This document shows, piece by piece, positions 52,701-64,000 of a DNA stretch of 64,000 nt. Position 1 is the first letter of the stretch. Each line of letters opens with the position of its first letter. The stretch lies in assembly GCA_018340805.1 (NCBI GenBank), contig JACMZG010001914.1, forward strand, positions 13,096,610 to 13,160,609. The letters run 5' to 3'. The DNA is from Microvelia longipes. Taxonomy: Eukaryota > Arthropoda > Insecta > Hemiptera > Veliidae. The position numbers and the translations under genes were made by a program. The notes under the pieces are model-generated. The model was not told where the DNA came from. It saw only the letters and a program-made list of their open reading frames with translations, and did not search any database.

Positions 52701-55455
52701 AATTGTAGTTTAACGTTTTTAATTAAAATTATATTAATAGTAGTTCTCAAGCTCTACTTAATATTAATAAGTAAAGCTTTGAATAAATTAATGTTTTTCT
52801 GGAGAAGCTTTTTCCCTGTTCCTTTAAAGAGTTATCCGTTTTATTTCTCTTTTAGGGAATTGACTTTTTTTAAAAAAATTAACTTTTTCCCAAATCCCCT
52901 GAATAGTTATGACATTGTTGTGAAAATAAAAGTCTTATCATAGCCTTTATCGTCAGTAAGTGCTGCCAACTTCATGAATTTACTACATATGTCCATTATT
53001 GCTTAAATTTATCTTTATATGTATATTTCGTATAAAATACGTATGGCAGTACATTGGTTTTTACGCCTACAAACCTCTCATCTCATTTACATACATTATT
53101 TATCAGTGACCACTATTTTTTATTAAAAACCTCATGCTACTCAATTGATCTTTTTTAATTTAAAACATATTATTAATTTTCTATATTATGACGATTGTGT
53201 GACATTGTAAACTTATTTCAATGTCTTCAACAATTTATTTCAATAAATTTAATAAAAGGACTAAAGTCTTCATTAATTTAATTGATTACATTTGTAAAGT
53301 CCAAAAGCTCTAAAGTAATTAATAATGTTTAATAAGTAACCACTATGTCAAATACATTTATTGAGACATCATCAAAAGTTATAATAAGTACCACTAAAGT
53401 CAAAATCATTTCATCAATATTATAATAAGTAACCACTATGTCAAATACATTTATTGAAGACAATCACATTAGTAACCACTATGAAGCATCAATAAAGTTA
53501 TAATAAGTAACCAATATGTCAAATACATTTATTGAAGACAATCGTCAATAAAGTTATAAGTAACCACTATGTCAAATACATTTATTGAAGACAATCATCA
53601 ATAAAGTTATAATAAGTAACCACTATGTCAAATACATTTATTGAAGACATCATCAATAAAGTTATAATAAAACACTATGTTCAAATACATTTTTTGAAGA
53701 CAATCATCAATAAAGTTATAATAAGTAACCACTATGTCAAAACATTTATTGAAGACAATCATCAATAAAGTTATAATAAGTAACCATTATGTCAAATACA
53801 TTTATTGAGACAATCATCAATAAAGTTATAATAAGTAACCACTATGTCAAATACATTTATTGAAGACATCATCAATAAAGTATAATAAGTAACCACTATG
53901 TCAAATACATTATTGAAGACAATCATCAATAAAGTTATAATAAGTAACCACTATGTCAAATACATTTATTGAAGACAATCATCAATAAAGTTATAATAAG
54001 TAACCACTATGTCAAATACATTTATTGAAGACAATCATCAATAAAGTTATAATAAGTAACCACTATGTCAAATACATTTATTGAAGACAATCATCAATAA
54101 AGTTATAATAAGTAACCATTATGTCAAAACATTTATTGAAGACAATCATCAATAAAGTTATAATAAGTAACCACTATGTCAAATACATTTATTGAAGAAA
54201 TCATCAATAAAGTTATAATAAGGTAACCACTATGTCAAATACATTTATTGAAGACAATCGTCAATAAAGTTATAATAAGTAACACTATGTCAAATTAATT
54301 TATTGAAGACAATCATCAATAAAGTTATAATAAGTAACAATATGTCAAATACATTTATTGAAGACATCGTCATAAAGTAACCACTATGTCAAATACATTT
54401 ATTGAAGACGATCGTCAATAAAGTTATAAGTAACCACTATGTCAAATACATTTATTGAAGACGATCGTCAATAAAGTTATAATAAGTAACCACATTAAAT
54501 TCAAAACAGCATAGAAAACTGACCTCAGAACATAACATTCTGGGAATAAATTTCAGATGTTTCTGATAATTAGATTACATTTTTAATTTTTATGTTTGTT
54601 TGTATAGGTAAAATACTAAGTTGGATCTCCATGGGTGTTTACAAGAACAATCCAATAGCAGCTGTGTTTACAAGTTGGGCTCTGGTACAGATAATCCTGC
54701 TGATTGGTTCACTTAATACTATAGCTCAGATTAATTCTGTTTTATTCTTATTGTCATACTTGGCTACTAACTTTGCCTGTCTCGGTCTTGATCTCACTTC
54801 GGCTCCCAATTTCAGGTAATTGTTTGTATCTGATACTATGTTTTACCCATTTAGGTTAGCTAGCCTTGTGTTCCTGTGAACATTGTTACTCCCGCAGTCG
54901 GACTTATTTTAAACCTGTGAAAATCCCCTATCCGCATTGACTTCAACTTGATAAACATACTGTTCATGATCTTTTTATTTATTTGTTTTATATATTTATA
55001 AAAACTTTTACCTTTAATGAATCTGCTTTCTTCACAGTTTAAATCTATTTTTTAATTTAATACTTCATTAATTATATATTTTTCCCCCACAATTAATTTT
55101 AAAAACAAAAAATGCTTTTTTATTTTTCTAAAAGAATATTTATTATTAATTTCTTTATAGCCTATATAATGTAATGACTCATATCGATCGATTCAGGAAA
55201 CATTGATAAATAATTATAATGAATAAATAAAAATAATATCTTCTTTTTAAAACCAGTTACAAAAGAGTACTATTAAGCATAACAGTATCAAAAAAGCTTT
55301 AAGACTAAAACTTTAAAAATCCAGAATAAAGTAAGTTGCAACAAAACATGAAACATACATGTATCACAGAACTAATTATAAATTGCATCAGTAAATAAAA
55401 TAAAGTCATTTATTATGATTAAAGAGAGTCAACCTCTGAACAAAAATTATGGGTG

Positions 55456-55515
<60 letters not shown>

Positions 55516-57352
55516 TTATATTTATATTTATTTATTGGAGCCACCTCACCCTTCTTGCCCCTAACCTCATTTATTTCATTTTTTAACTGTTGTGATGACA
55601 ATGTTGCAGGCCTAGTTTCAAATATTTCACATGGCACACAGCTCTGATAGGCCTGGTAGGGACGCTAGTTATGATGTTTGTTATTAATGCGTTGTATGCA
55701 GTCAGTTCCATTATACTATGCATATTGCTGGTCATTATTCTTCACCTTTTCTCTCCGTCGAGTAGGACAGCAGACTGGGGATCCCTGTCTCAGGCCCTCA
55801 TCTTTCATCAGGTAACAACATCCTCGTTCATATGGTACTATTTGTTGTGTGCAAATACTAAGCAGGTAACCTAAATAAAGAGTGAACATTTGTTAAAGCG
55901 TACCTCTCTTACTTTTCCTTATTGATACGGTATGTATGTAGGAATAGCATTGTGTGTGCATATTAAATCTCATACAGATATCTGATTCAAGTATTTTTAA
56001 AACATGTTTTAAAAATGGTGGTTCCATTTTAACGATTTATTTTTATTTATGAGACAGCTGATTATCTCATTTATGATCAGCTAATCCCACAAGTACAATT
56101 TTTTACATGAGTTAGTATTGAAGCTTCCCTACCTGGTTCATATTTTACTTTAAACTATGATTTCTTTCCAACCCACAATTTATGTGGATCTGTCAGGAAA
56201 ACAGATTTTTTTATGACAGGACAGCCGAAACTAGTCTGAAATAGTTAGGATGATTATGTTAAGATGATAACAGATACACACACATACAGACAGACAGACA
56301 ACTTTGAAAAACCTCTTAGGAGGTTATAAAACACCTGAAACAAATAAATAAGGCGATACCCCGGTTTCAGATTGTTTTGCAAACGCAATACTTTTCATTT
56401 ATACTTGCCGTATAAATGAGGGAAAATAAAAAGTGATAATTTTATTATGATAATTGTTGAGGTTTGAGTATTTATTACAGGTTCGTAAATATCTTCTTAT
56501 CTTGGATTCTCGTAAAGCTCACGTCAAGTTCTGGAGGCCGCAGATATTGCTATTAGTTCACAACCCTCGCACATGTTGTCCTCTTGTTGACTTTGTGAAT
56601 GATATGAAGAAATCAGGTCTTTACATCCTGGGACATGTTATAGTCAGTGATAAAGACTTTACTCAACTGGACACAGATCCTGTTCTCGAGCAGTATCCAT
56701 ACTGGCTTTCACTTGTTGATCACCTTAAGGTAAATTTATTAATAACCTGTTAAATTTGAGAAAATAAAAATTAATATTCTTTCCACTGATAACTTTTTTA
56801 TTTAACAATTAGGCAAAATGCCTTCGATCTAACAAGAGGCCATCCATCATCAGTGCCTGACCAACAAATAAGAAAATACAAAATTAAAAAACTCCAAGAT
56901 AAAAAAATAAACAAACTTATTATTTTTGATAAGTCTTATCTTTTGTTGTTTTCTCTTACATTTTTTGTATTGTTAATTTGTTGTTGGTTTATTTAGTTTA
57001 ATGTTTATTGTCTTGTTGTTTATGTTTTAATAAATCTATTTACCCTGATGACGACCAGGATCCCTGGTTGAAAGCTCGGTAGTTGTTTTTAACTATGTTT
57101 GGATTGCTCTCTTCTTTTATAAACCTATTCACTTGATAACAAAATAATTTGTTTTAAGATTATCCTTTCCCAATAACAAATTTGAAAAGAGAAAGGTTGT
57201 TTTATCTCACTTTCTTGCCCTTATAGTTTTTTTTATATAAAAGTGTTATCTTACTTTCTTGTCCTTATTGTGTTATTTTACCTAATGTCTTTATTTCCAT
57301 CACATACAATGATTTTATAGTTAACAAAATTTTATTTATATTAATATAATTA

Positions 57353-57406
<54 letters not shown>

Positions 57407-57491
57407 TCTCTTCGTTGTGGAGAATAATCAGTTCGAAACGTTACGTTTTATTGTAAGTTTCTAAATGTTTCTTATAATAATATATATATAA

Positions 57492-57576
<85 letters not shown>

Positions 57577-58220
57577 CATTTCTTTAATTCTATTATTACA
57601 CAGCTGTAACTTTTGTTTTTGTGTGGGATTTAGGTGAAAGCATTTGTAGAATTAACTGTAGACAAATCATTGAGGCAGGGATTTCATCACTTAGCCCATA
57701 TCTCAGGTTTAGGTGCCATGAAACCCAACACCATAGTCTTAGGGTTCTATGATGAATCTTCCCCTTCAGATTTCTTCAACTCGTAAGTAATTGCTTATGT
57801 TCAATAGCGTAACAGAGAATAGCAATCATAATTTCCTTTAAAAATACCATTAAAAGTGCATTATTATATTAATACACACAGTTATAACCAGTTTACAGTG
57901 TGGGAAAATAATGTGAGGGAGCCAATGATGTTAGTCCTGGATGATAAGCCACGCCTACAATTTCATATCAGACCCTCCTCATTGGTCCCTCACCTATTTT
58001 CCCATGCTATTAATTGATTATAACCATGTGCTATTCTATAGTTGTGCCAAGCTCCGATTTAAAACATTTAATAAAGATTGGGTGCAAAATGAGACAAAGC
58101 AATCCATTTCAGTAAAGTTAAAAAATTAGCTTGAGATTGGGTCAGAGAGGGTGGGTGATTTTTTTTTGGGTGGGGGGGGCTCAGTAATCAAGCATATATA
58201 AATATGTTTTTGAAATATAT

Positions 58221-58301
<81 letters not shown>

Positions 58302-59367
58302 ACACAAGAAATAGATTCGTGATTTAAAGTCGTGATAGCAGCACCACTGTTGCTGATAAGAAATTGATTACAAAAAATTTGAGTACTTATGGCCGATGGT
58401 TCGGAATTTAGCATTTGCCGAGCAAAGCTCGGGTATCACAAAAAAATTGCATCACTCTTTCGTTTTTCCACCATTGGTATTGCCAACCTTACAACTATCT
58501 CTTTAAATTGTGAATAACAGAAAGAAATAGATACTGTTAAAACAGTGTTGCCATCTAACAGAACTATAGCTGAACTACATCAAGAATGTGTTCTTTAGCA
58601 CTCCTAGCAGTACAAAAGAGTTTTTTTTTGTACGCCATACAAAAAAACTCTCCTTTTACAGTGGATACAATTTTTGCATTTCATATTCTTTACAACAGGG
58701 AGTAAAGTGAACTTAAACTCCCTACTTCAAAAAATGAAATTTTATTTAATTTCTTTCAAAGAAATTGTATGTTATTTGCCAACTATAATATCGTTGATAC
58801 TTAAGGTAATTGTAGAAGTCAAATTATTGGTGGATAGTTGAAGGACTGGCTTCATGTGTTGTATTGATATGAGTATATTTTAATTATTTGCTTGTTTTTC
58901 TATTGTAGAACTGAGTACAGTTCAGATAAGTTTGATGCTGGACAAGAGGAAGGAAGTAGATTAATGTTTCCTTTAAGGAATGAATCTGATAGGAGAATAG
59001 ATCCAAAGCAATACGTACTGGTCATACAGGATATACTAAGGATGGAGAAGAATATCTGTATCTGTAGACATTTCCATACCCTCAGTAAACCAAGGATAGC
59101 TAAGTAAGTCTGGCTAAATCAAGCTTTGTCTGATACAATTTTCAGCAAAGTTTTGAAGAAAAATGAGCTTATGAGATGAGGGTTGTGGAGGGGGTAGATT
59201 TTTTTAAAAGGGGTACTCGCTGAACAAGAATATATAAAGAACGAAAGAATAGAAAGTCACTCCACAGTTAATGAATATATAAATGTTGTTGAGGTTTGTG
59301 TGTGTGTGTATTTTGGTATCAGGAAGCCAATCTGATTAATCCACACACACACACACATATGCATATA

Positions 59368-59412
<45 letters not shown>

Positions 59413-62400
59413 ATATATATGTATGTATGTATGTTTTATTCAAGCCTTAGCCTATTATACTATTATGAGCAACAGCCTGTTAGATCACCGGTAATTTATT
59501 TATTTTTTTATTTTTTTTATCCTTAGATAATTATGTCATATTAATGTCATTACTTTTACTTATTAATTTATTGTAATTATTCACTAATAGATTCATGTTG
59601 ATTTAAAATTGAAGTTTCATTTTAATAAGCATAGATATATCACTTTTATTACTCTATTAGGTTGTAATTATTGTTATTAGTTATTTGTTTTCTTGTAGTA
59701 TGCACTAAAAACTAGTGTTCTTTGTTAGGCACTGTTGATGGCATTATACCTAAAGCCGTCTCTGCTTATTATATGTAATAAATTTTTTGTGGAGAGACGT
59801 GTTGGTTTTTGTATTTTAAGTATAACTCCACTGCGTTTTACGCCAAGTCATTGTTGTTTTTAATGTAGTTTTAGTTTTTAAGCCTGATGATGCCCACAGT
59901 GTTGGGTGAAATGTCATTGCTATACACCATTTGTTAGCCAGTCATGAGATTAATAATAGAACCTATGTCTTTTATTCATTTATTTATTATTGGTTTGTTT
60001 TTTAGTCACATCACATGAACTGTTGTGTATCGTATTATTTAGTCTAATTATCAAAACAATATTTGCCACCTGTTGAATTTGTCCTTTCCTCTAAATGTGA
60101 ATATAATAAATTCAATTAAAAGTATAAGTTATGTGTTTGGGGGAGAGACAAAATTAAATAAATAAATAAATAATAAATAAATATTTTATTTCTCCAATAA
60201 TAATTACAAATTATTTTTTTTTTTAACATGTGTTACAATGTATTTTTGGAGACCCCTAAAAGGCAAAGCCTTGAGCCAGGGCTAAAATTTAGATCTTATA
60301 TTTAAACAATATTTCTATCTTCATCACACAAAGCATTTTCAAGTTATTAAAATCTACAAAAGAAAACCAGAAAAACTATAATTACACTCAATAAAGTTAT
60401 TACACGAATAAAGATTACAAAATAAATATTATTTAAGTCATGGAGAGCTATCTGAAATAAATAAAAATTATATTAAAAAACTTACTAACAGTTTGGATAT
60501 ATTAACTAAGTCCATAATTAAAAGAAATGATCAGGCCAAAAACGTATACAGTTAAAAATAAATTAGAAAAAAGGGAAAGAACAGTTTAAATAATGATAAC
60601 AGTGCTAAACTATTAGTTTTTTTCTTAATTTTCAATTGTGTTTTATCTGTTGTTAATCTAAGATAACTCTTTATTAACGGTTAAATGCGATAGACTCATT
60701 AAATTCATATTAATTAGAAAAAGTAAAAGAGGACTTACTGAGGTAAATGAAATCAAAATGTATATCAATAATGTTTATACATAGGCCAAAAACCTAAAAA
60801 GTTAAAAATAAATTAGAAAAAAAGAGAAGAGGGTTAAAGCCCTGTGTGATGATGAACGAAATATTATTTAAATATAAGATCTAAATTTTCATTTTGTCTC
60901 TGAAGCGCTCAAACACATAACTTATACTTATAATGGAGAGCAATACTGTTAATAAAAAAATCAGTCTCTCCACAAAATATATTTAAGAATGAGTCCTTGT
61001 TAGTTATGACTGCTGACTGAGTCATAACTAACAAGGACTCACATGCTTAATAATTTACTTCTCACCTGCCTGAAGATGACCTTTGTGGGTTGAAAGCCGG
61101 TTTGCTTTTTAACTATATTTTGTGGAGAGACTGATGGTTTTTTTTTATTGATATTTACTCCACTTGCGCTGTCTTATTCATAGTAGCAATACTGTTAATA
61201 ATGTAAATTTAATTAGTTTATTGCTTGGATATAACGTTTATTGAGTTGCCTTTTAAAGTAAGGTGAATGTGTTTCAGGTCAAATTTATATAAATACATAG
61301 ATGTATGGCCTGTGAACTTGTTTGAACCATCATCAGATGATCCTTACGATACCATCAGTCAGTTCATGCTTCAACTTGCATGTGTCATCAACATGGTATG
61401 TATTTACCCTATGTATTACCATGCTTTTGTATAATGAGCACATTTTTAAGATTATATTACTTCGCAACGGAATTTTAAACAGAACGGCTTTTGTATGTAA
61501 AGTTATATCAGTAAATCTGCTCTACAATATGACCTAGTGCAGATTTATTTTTGTATACGGCTTTATATTTGTTTATAAATTGTTGATGGTGATTTTGTTG
61601 TTGAATTGACAAGTCATTATTGTGGGTTAATGACGTCATAAAAATCAATTTCCAAATAGCACAACTGGGTCTAAAGATTGATTTTTGTACCAATTTTTAA
61701 CTCTCTAGCATTAATGTGCTAAGAACTACGATGATAACAAATACACAGACAGACAACATTTTGAAAAGACATAGGAGATCTTAAAAACACCTGTGACGGA
61801 TAATTCCAGTGATGTTTTGGATCACTGGTTTGGGATGTTTTTGCTAACACAATACTTTTCCCATATACCCATGGTATAAATGAGGAAAAGTAAAAATAAG
61901 TATTGTTATAAATAATTAATAATAATTATAATAATATTAAATAATTATAAATAAAAATAAGTATGTAATTTTTTAAATGAATACAGTGGATGGGTTATAC
62001 TATATTACTTTATAGTATATTACTTCTACAGTTTCCTGACTTTTACATGCTCAAATTAGTATTCATATTTTACTGGTTTTTCTTTTAACTTCTTGCTTCA
62101 TGACTTGTAAATTAAATTGTGATTACGAGTACTAATCCAATTTTGAACAAACCATACCTAAAAATTAACTAATTTGTTTATTGAAATGGGATCAGATTTA
62201 AATTTGTAATTATTGATATTGGTTTTTGAGATGTCAGGAATTTAAGGTTTGGTTTTTGAAAAAAAAACAAACTGGGACTTGAATGTTTTTATTAAAATAC
62301 ATTTTTCATTTGCTATTCCTCTTTTTAATTTGTAAGGTATCTGTTATCAGGTACATGGTTGGAGGGTTCTAAAACTACGTGTTCATCTCTGTGAGGGACA

Positions 62401-63769
62401 GGCACCTGTAACAGATGTTACTGACTTCTCTAGTAGACAAGTCAGCTATATAAATTTTAAAAATTTACTTGACCAGCTCAGAATCAAAGCTCTTATAAAT
62501 AAGGTAAGAAATATTTATTTCTTAATGTAGAGTGTGCAGATTTTTTTTCACTTTATTGCAAATTTTCTGTTGAAAATTATTCTTATCAGATATTTACTTA
62601 TTGACCTGAAGGTTAAGGTCTCTAATAATGATGATGTCAATGTAAATGATGATCCCGTCAAGGCAAGAATTTTTGATGACCCCGTCCTTTGTCCTCAGAA
62701 ACGCCTCCCACAGAGGAAGCGAATCCTTTAGATTTATCATCATCATTCATCATTCTGACATAGTCACCATTTTGAGACTTTAATCTGCATGACAATAACC
62801 AGTAAAGCCTACATTAATAACACTGCCTTCGTTAAGTTAATACCAATTAGAAATAAACCGCTTAAAGATCAACAAAGAAAGTCTAAATGCAATGTGACCC
62901 TAAATTTGCTGTGCAGGTAGAAGATTGGACCAGACTCAAGGCTTCTCTGAGAGGTAACAATGTGATACAAGAATCTCCTGAATTCAGTCAAACTACTCTT
63001 AACTATATATCTAAGTAAGTCCTTAAATTTAACACTTGGTTGTATATGTTATTTTATAAAAAGTTTTTAGTATTCAGAAATATTAATTCAAAAGAATATA
63101 ATTATTTTTATAATTTATTGGATACAAACCCCCGTAATACAAATAATTCATACTTAATTTATTGGAATTTTTTATTTACTTTGTATATTTATAAAAATTT
63201 CAGTCCAAATAATAATTTTAAGTTAAATTAGAATAAAAGATTTGTACAGATATTTTTTTATTATTGTTTGTTATGTGGAAACATTTTGCAATTGCAAAAA
63301 GATCTCTGAGAAAGTCTTATAACAACATGCAATGGAGAACTGCCTTTCTCAAATTTATCCAATACAGGCTCCAGGTATCATACGAATGAAATGATTAAAA
63401 TATAATGGCTCTTTATATTTAAATAAAAAAATAATTTAGAGTTATTTTTAGTATTAGTCTCCATTGTTTTATGCTTTTTTACAGTCCCATCCTGTGTCCG
63501 AAAAATAAAAAAGAATAATTTAGAGGTGGTGGTAATTTTATCACCTGTTGCATTAAGTAAGAATCAAGAATGATTATGTTTACAGTGTTAACAACATGAT
63601 GCGTGAGAGAAGTCGAGATGCAGCTGTTAGTTTCATCTATCTACCACCGCCTCCTCAAGATAATCAACTACATATCACTTACTTGGACGCTTTAACTATG
63701 CTAACAGAAGGACTAGGCCCCACTGTACTTGTACATGGTATCGCTACAGTCACATCTACTACATTGTAA
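43905..63769 (+). CDS. SLC12A9: SLC12A9-type cation-chloride cotransporter, 15 coding exons, 923 aa
   Basis: Coding exons: 43905-44166, 45621-45755, 47322-47456, 50373-50575, 51138-51348, 51958-52227, 54608-54815, 55610-55811, 56481-56729, 57634-57782, 58909-59103, 61278-61395, 62351-62503, 62917-63014, 63586-63769. They total 2772 nt (923 aa plus TAA), against about 914 aa in human. All introns are GT-AG and all phases agree. The N-terminal cytosolic tail (1-~72) is followed by about 12 membrane segments (to ~545): [38 protein letters not shown] and [20 protein letters not shown] are family signatures. The C-terminal cytosolic domain (~545-923) ends [12 protein letters not shown]. Exon 5 carries sequons (NAT, NVT, NYT) in the large extracytosolic loop. 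SLC12A9 (CIP1) is the divergent member of the family; human work points to a lysosomal ammonium-chloride role, which I only infer here. SLC12A8 is less likely given the full C-terminus. Confidence 0.95.
45621..45755 (+). CDS. SLC12A9: SLC12A9 exon 2 (residues 88-132)
   Basis: [15 protein letters not shown] through GAVEGGGAY: end of TM1 and TM2 with the conserved glycine-rich loop. The donor is gtatcc, weaker than the others, but the join gives [11 protein letters not shown] exactly as in the family. Confidence 0.92.
45899..46082 (+). mobile_element. 5S-type repeat, 5' fragment, SLC12A9 intron 2
   Basis: tcctcatttataccgtatg, gtattgtgtttgc, gtctgtctgtatgtgtgtgt. Truncated before the 5S-like part. 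Confidence 0.65.
46614..46740. repeat. compound TA then GT microsatellite, SLC12A9 intron 2
   Basis: (TA)n from 46614 to about 46670 followed by about 30 GT units to 46740. Confidence 0.95.
46920..47280 (+). repeat. ~41 bp pyrimidine-rich minisatellite, SLC12A9 intron 2
   Basis: Units of about 40-41 bp built on ttaatttttattgtttagac and cttttctcttttcttt, decaying toward the exon 3 acceptor at 47322. It adds pyrimidine-rich sequence and repeated TTTAG acceptor-like words. Confidence 0.8.
47322..47456 (+). CDS. SLC12A9: SLC12A9 exon 3 (residues 133-177)
   Basis: [20 protein letters not shown] and [18 protein letters not shown]3 region, ending in phase 1 before gtaaat. Confidence 0.95.
48425..50345 (+). 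repeat. ~60-copy 32 bp purine-rich minisatellite, SLC12A9 intron 3
   Basis: Unit about 32 bp: catatcacgagggagaggga followed by gttcaattttac. Copies vary by 1-3 bp indels (28-36 bp). The GAGGGAGAGGGAG core is a mirror repeat. The 629-codon open frame through it is a by-product: its peptide simply cycles through the three frames of the unit and has no family resemblance. The array stops about 27 bp before exon 4. Confidence 0.95.
50373..50575 (+). CDS. SLC12A9: SLC12A9 exon 4 (residues 178-245)
   Basis: [18 protein letters not shown] through [10 protein letters not shown]: two membrane segments. The acceptor tract ttccttcttatctaatgtgcag begins right after a 1.9 kb purine-rich minisatellite. 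Confidence 0.93.
51138..51348 (+). CDS. SLC12A9: SLC12A9 exon 5 (residues 246-315)
   Basis: Extracytosolic loop with N-glycosylation sequons, then [20 protein letters not shown], the cation-chloride cotransporter signature. Confidence 0.93.
51958..52227 (+). CDS. SLC12A9: SLC12A9 exon 6 (residues 316-405)
   Basis: [20 protein letters not shown] through [15 protein letters not shown]: membrane segments 7-8 and the conserved SRVLxALAxD motif. Confidence 0.94.
52487..52760 (+). mobile_element. copy of the gaaggagcactactgataac element, SLC12A9 intron 6
   Basis: Starts tatatagaaggagcactact and shares over 200 bp (for example ttccggttgctgaattatta) with the inverse of 23200-23765. The right boundary is not clear. 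Confidence 0.6.
53330..54495 (+). repeat. ~20-copy 56 bp minisatellite, SLC12A9 intron 6
   Basis: Unit about 56 bp containing ataagtaaccactatgtcaa and tttattgaagacaatcatca. Several copies have deletions; the first few are irregular. Ends about 110 bp before exon 7. Confidence 0.95.
54608..54815 (+). CDS. SLC12A9: SLC12A9 exon 7 (residues 406-474)
   Basis: [19 protein letters not shown] and the [18 protein letters not shown] motif: segments 9-10. Ends phase 2, joining AG/G as Arg. Confidence 0.94.
55457..55512. repeat. TA microsatellite, intron 7
   Basis: (TA)n of about 28 units, about 100 bp before exon 8. Confidence 0.95.
55610..55811 (+). CDS. SLC12A9: SLC12A9 exon 8 (residues 475-542)
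   Basis: [20 protein letters not shown], then a hydrophobic segment and [13 protein letters not shown]: last two membrane segments and the start of the cytosolic domain. Confidence 0.94.
55909..56430. mobile_element. 5S-type repeat fragments in inverted arrangement, intron 8
   Basis: A plus-strand 5' end at 55909 and a minus-strand 5' end at 56430 face away from each other, making a ~520 bp foldback. No 5S-like part found. Confidence 0.5.
56481..56729 (+). CDS. SLC12A9: SLC12A9 exon 9 (residues 543-625)
   Basis: [20 protein letters not shown] and [20 protein letters not shown]: conserved start of the C-terminal cytosolic domain. Confidence 0.95.
57340..57575. repeat. paired TA microsatellites, intron 9
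   Basis: Two (TA)n runs, 57340-57404 and 57478-57575, around a unique piece with cagttcgaaacgttacg. Confidence 0.95.
57634..57782 (+). CDS. SLC12A9: SLC12A9 exon 10 (residues 626-674)
   Basis: [20 protein letters not shown] and [20 protein letters not shown]: conserved GAMKPN-IVLGF motif. Ends phase 2. Confidence 0.95.
57873..58037. mobile_element. second copy of the 7407 MITE family, SLC12A9 intron 10
   Basis: Inverted ends tacacacagttataacca / tggttataatc-type with gtgggaaaat and gagccaatga/cattggtccctc inside, as in 7407-7572. Target duplication not clear. Confidence 0.6.
58217..58301. repeat. TA microsatellite, intron 10
   Basis: (TA)n of about 40 units. Confidence 0.95.
58909..59103 (+). 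CDS. SLC12A9: SLC12A9 exon 11 (residues 675-739)
   Basis: Hydrophilic stretch, then [20 protein letters not shown]. Ends phase 2 before gtaagt. Confidence 0.93.
59367..59420. repeat. TA microsatellite, intron 11
   Basis: (TA)n with GTAT tail. Confidence 0.95.
60950..61145. repeat. inverted-repeat unit with perfect 20 bp hairpin, intron 11
   Basis: Outer arms cagtctctccacaaaatata and its inverse end near 61130. Inside, gagtccttgttagttatgac (60991-61010) pairs perfectly with 61021-61040 over a 10 nt loop. A hammerhead-like core follows at 61070. Confidence 0.75.
61278..61395 (+). CDS. SLC12A9: SLC12A9 exon 12 (residues 740-779)
   Basis: [20 protein letters not shown] and [11 protein letters not shown]. 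The acceptor is gtttcag and the donor gtatgt. Confidence 0.94.
61600..61895 (-). mobile_element. 5S-type repeat, 5' fragment, intron 12
   Basis: Complement of tttttacttttcctcattta at the right end, with gacgtcat and tctctagcattaa blocks. Lacks the 5S-like part. Confidence 0.6.
62351..62503 (+). CDS. SLC12A9: SLC12A9 exon 13 (residues 780-830)
   Basis: [16 protein letters not shown] and [13 protein letters not shown]. Phase 0 at both ends. Confidence 0.95.
62917..63014 (+). CDS. SLC12A9: SLC12A9 exon 14 (residues 831-862)
   Basis: [20 protein letters not shown]. Ends phase 2 before gtaagt; the join gives [14 protein letters not shown]. Confidence 0.93.
63586..63769 (+). CDS. SLC12A9: SLC12A9 exon 15 with stop (residues 863-923)
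   Basis: [37 protein letters not shown], ending TSTTL then TAA at 63767-63769. The ending matches the conserved family C-terminus. 63770-64000 is 3' UTR or downstream; a run of diverged catgtgattgaggc repeats starts near 63911. Confidence 0.95.
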
Positions 63770-64000
63770 ATCTCACTGACATGGACTACTAACACTAACA
63801 AGTACCTCTGTTTAAGGAGCTTAAGCCTATAGGTGCACAAAAATACTAAATGTGCAATATCCCATCTACAGTTTTTAGTTAATTTCTGATTTTCTCGTAA
63901 CATAATATATCATGTGATTGTGGCACATTATGAATCATGTGATTGAGGTATATTATGAAACATGTGATTGAGGCGCATTTTTAATTATATGATTAATAGG

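Overview
This window is AT-rich, intron-containing and full of repeats: eukaryotic nuclear DNA, most probably from an insect or other arthropod. That placement is inferred from the gene content, the short GT-AG introns, the many hAT-like short inverted-repeat elements and the SINE-like repeats; I cannot name the species. Almost all open frames here are chance readings of repeats.

Two real host genes can be rebuilt exon by exon. A DDA1 homologue lies on the minus strand at 29136-31507 (4 coding exons, 90 aa); it is a small accessory protein of DDB1-CUL4 ubiquitin ligases. An SLC12A9-type cation-chloride cotransporter lies on the plus strand at 43905-63769 (15 coding exons, 923 aa). Every splice phase of both genes closes and neither has a frameshift or internal stop. 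The two genes are head to head.

Between them, at about 31702-43339, sits an 11.6 kb DNA transposon. Its terminal inverted repeats each have about 350 bp of unique sequence followed by a tandem array of a ~194 bp unit (about 17 copies on the left, 11 on the right, in opposite orientation). The centre carries a broken minus-strand gene that combines an RNase H-fold (MULE/KDZ-like) transposase, a basic linker, a Ulp1/C48 cysteine protease and a C4HC3 PHD finger. Without the element the two host start codons would be only about 0.76 kb apart, so it appears to have landed in a shared promoter region.

Region by region: 1-27400 has no gene I can support. It holds long TA microsatellites, minisatellites (42, 41 and 14 bp units), copies of a ~0.7-1 kb repeat containing a segment of 5S rRNA, tRNA-derived pieces and several small inverted-repeat elements, one a hAT-like MITE nested inside another element with a clean 8 bp target duplication. 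27400-31507 is DDA1 with its probable 3' UTR and remarkable palindromes in its introns. 31702-43339 is the large transposon. 43905-63769 is SLC12A9, whose introns contain a ~60-copy purine-rich 32 bp minisatellite ending just before the exon 4 acceptor, a ~20-copy 56 bp minisatellite, more 5S-repeat fragments and three hammerhead-like core motifs. 63770-64000 is probable 3' UTR or downstream sequence.
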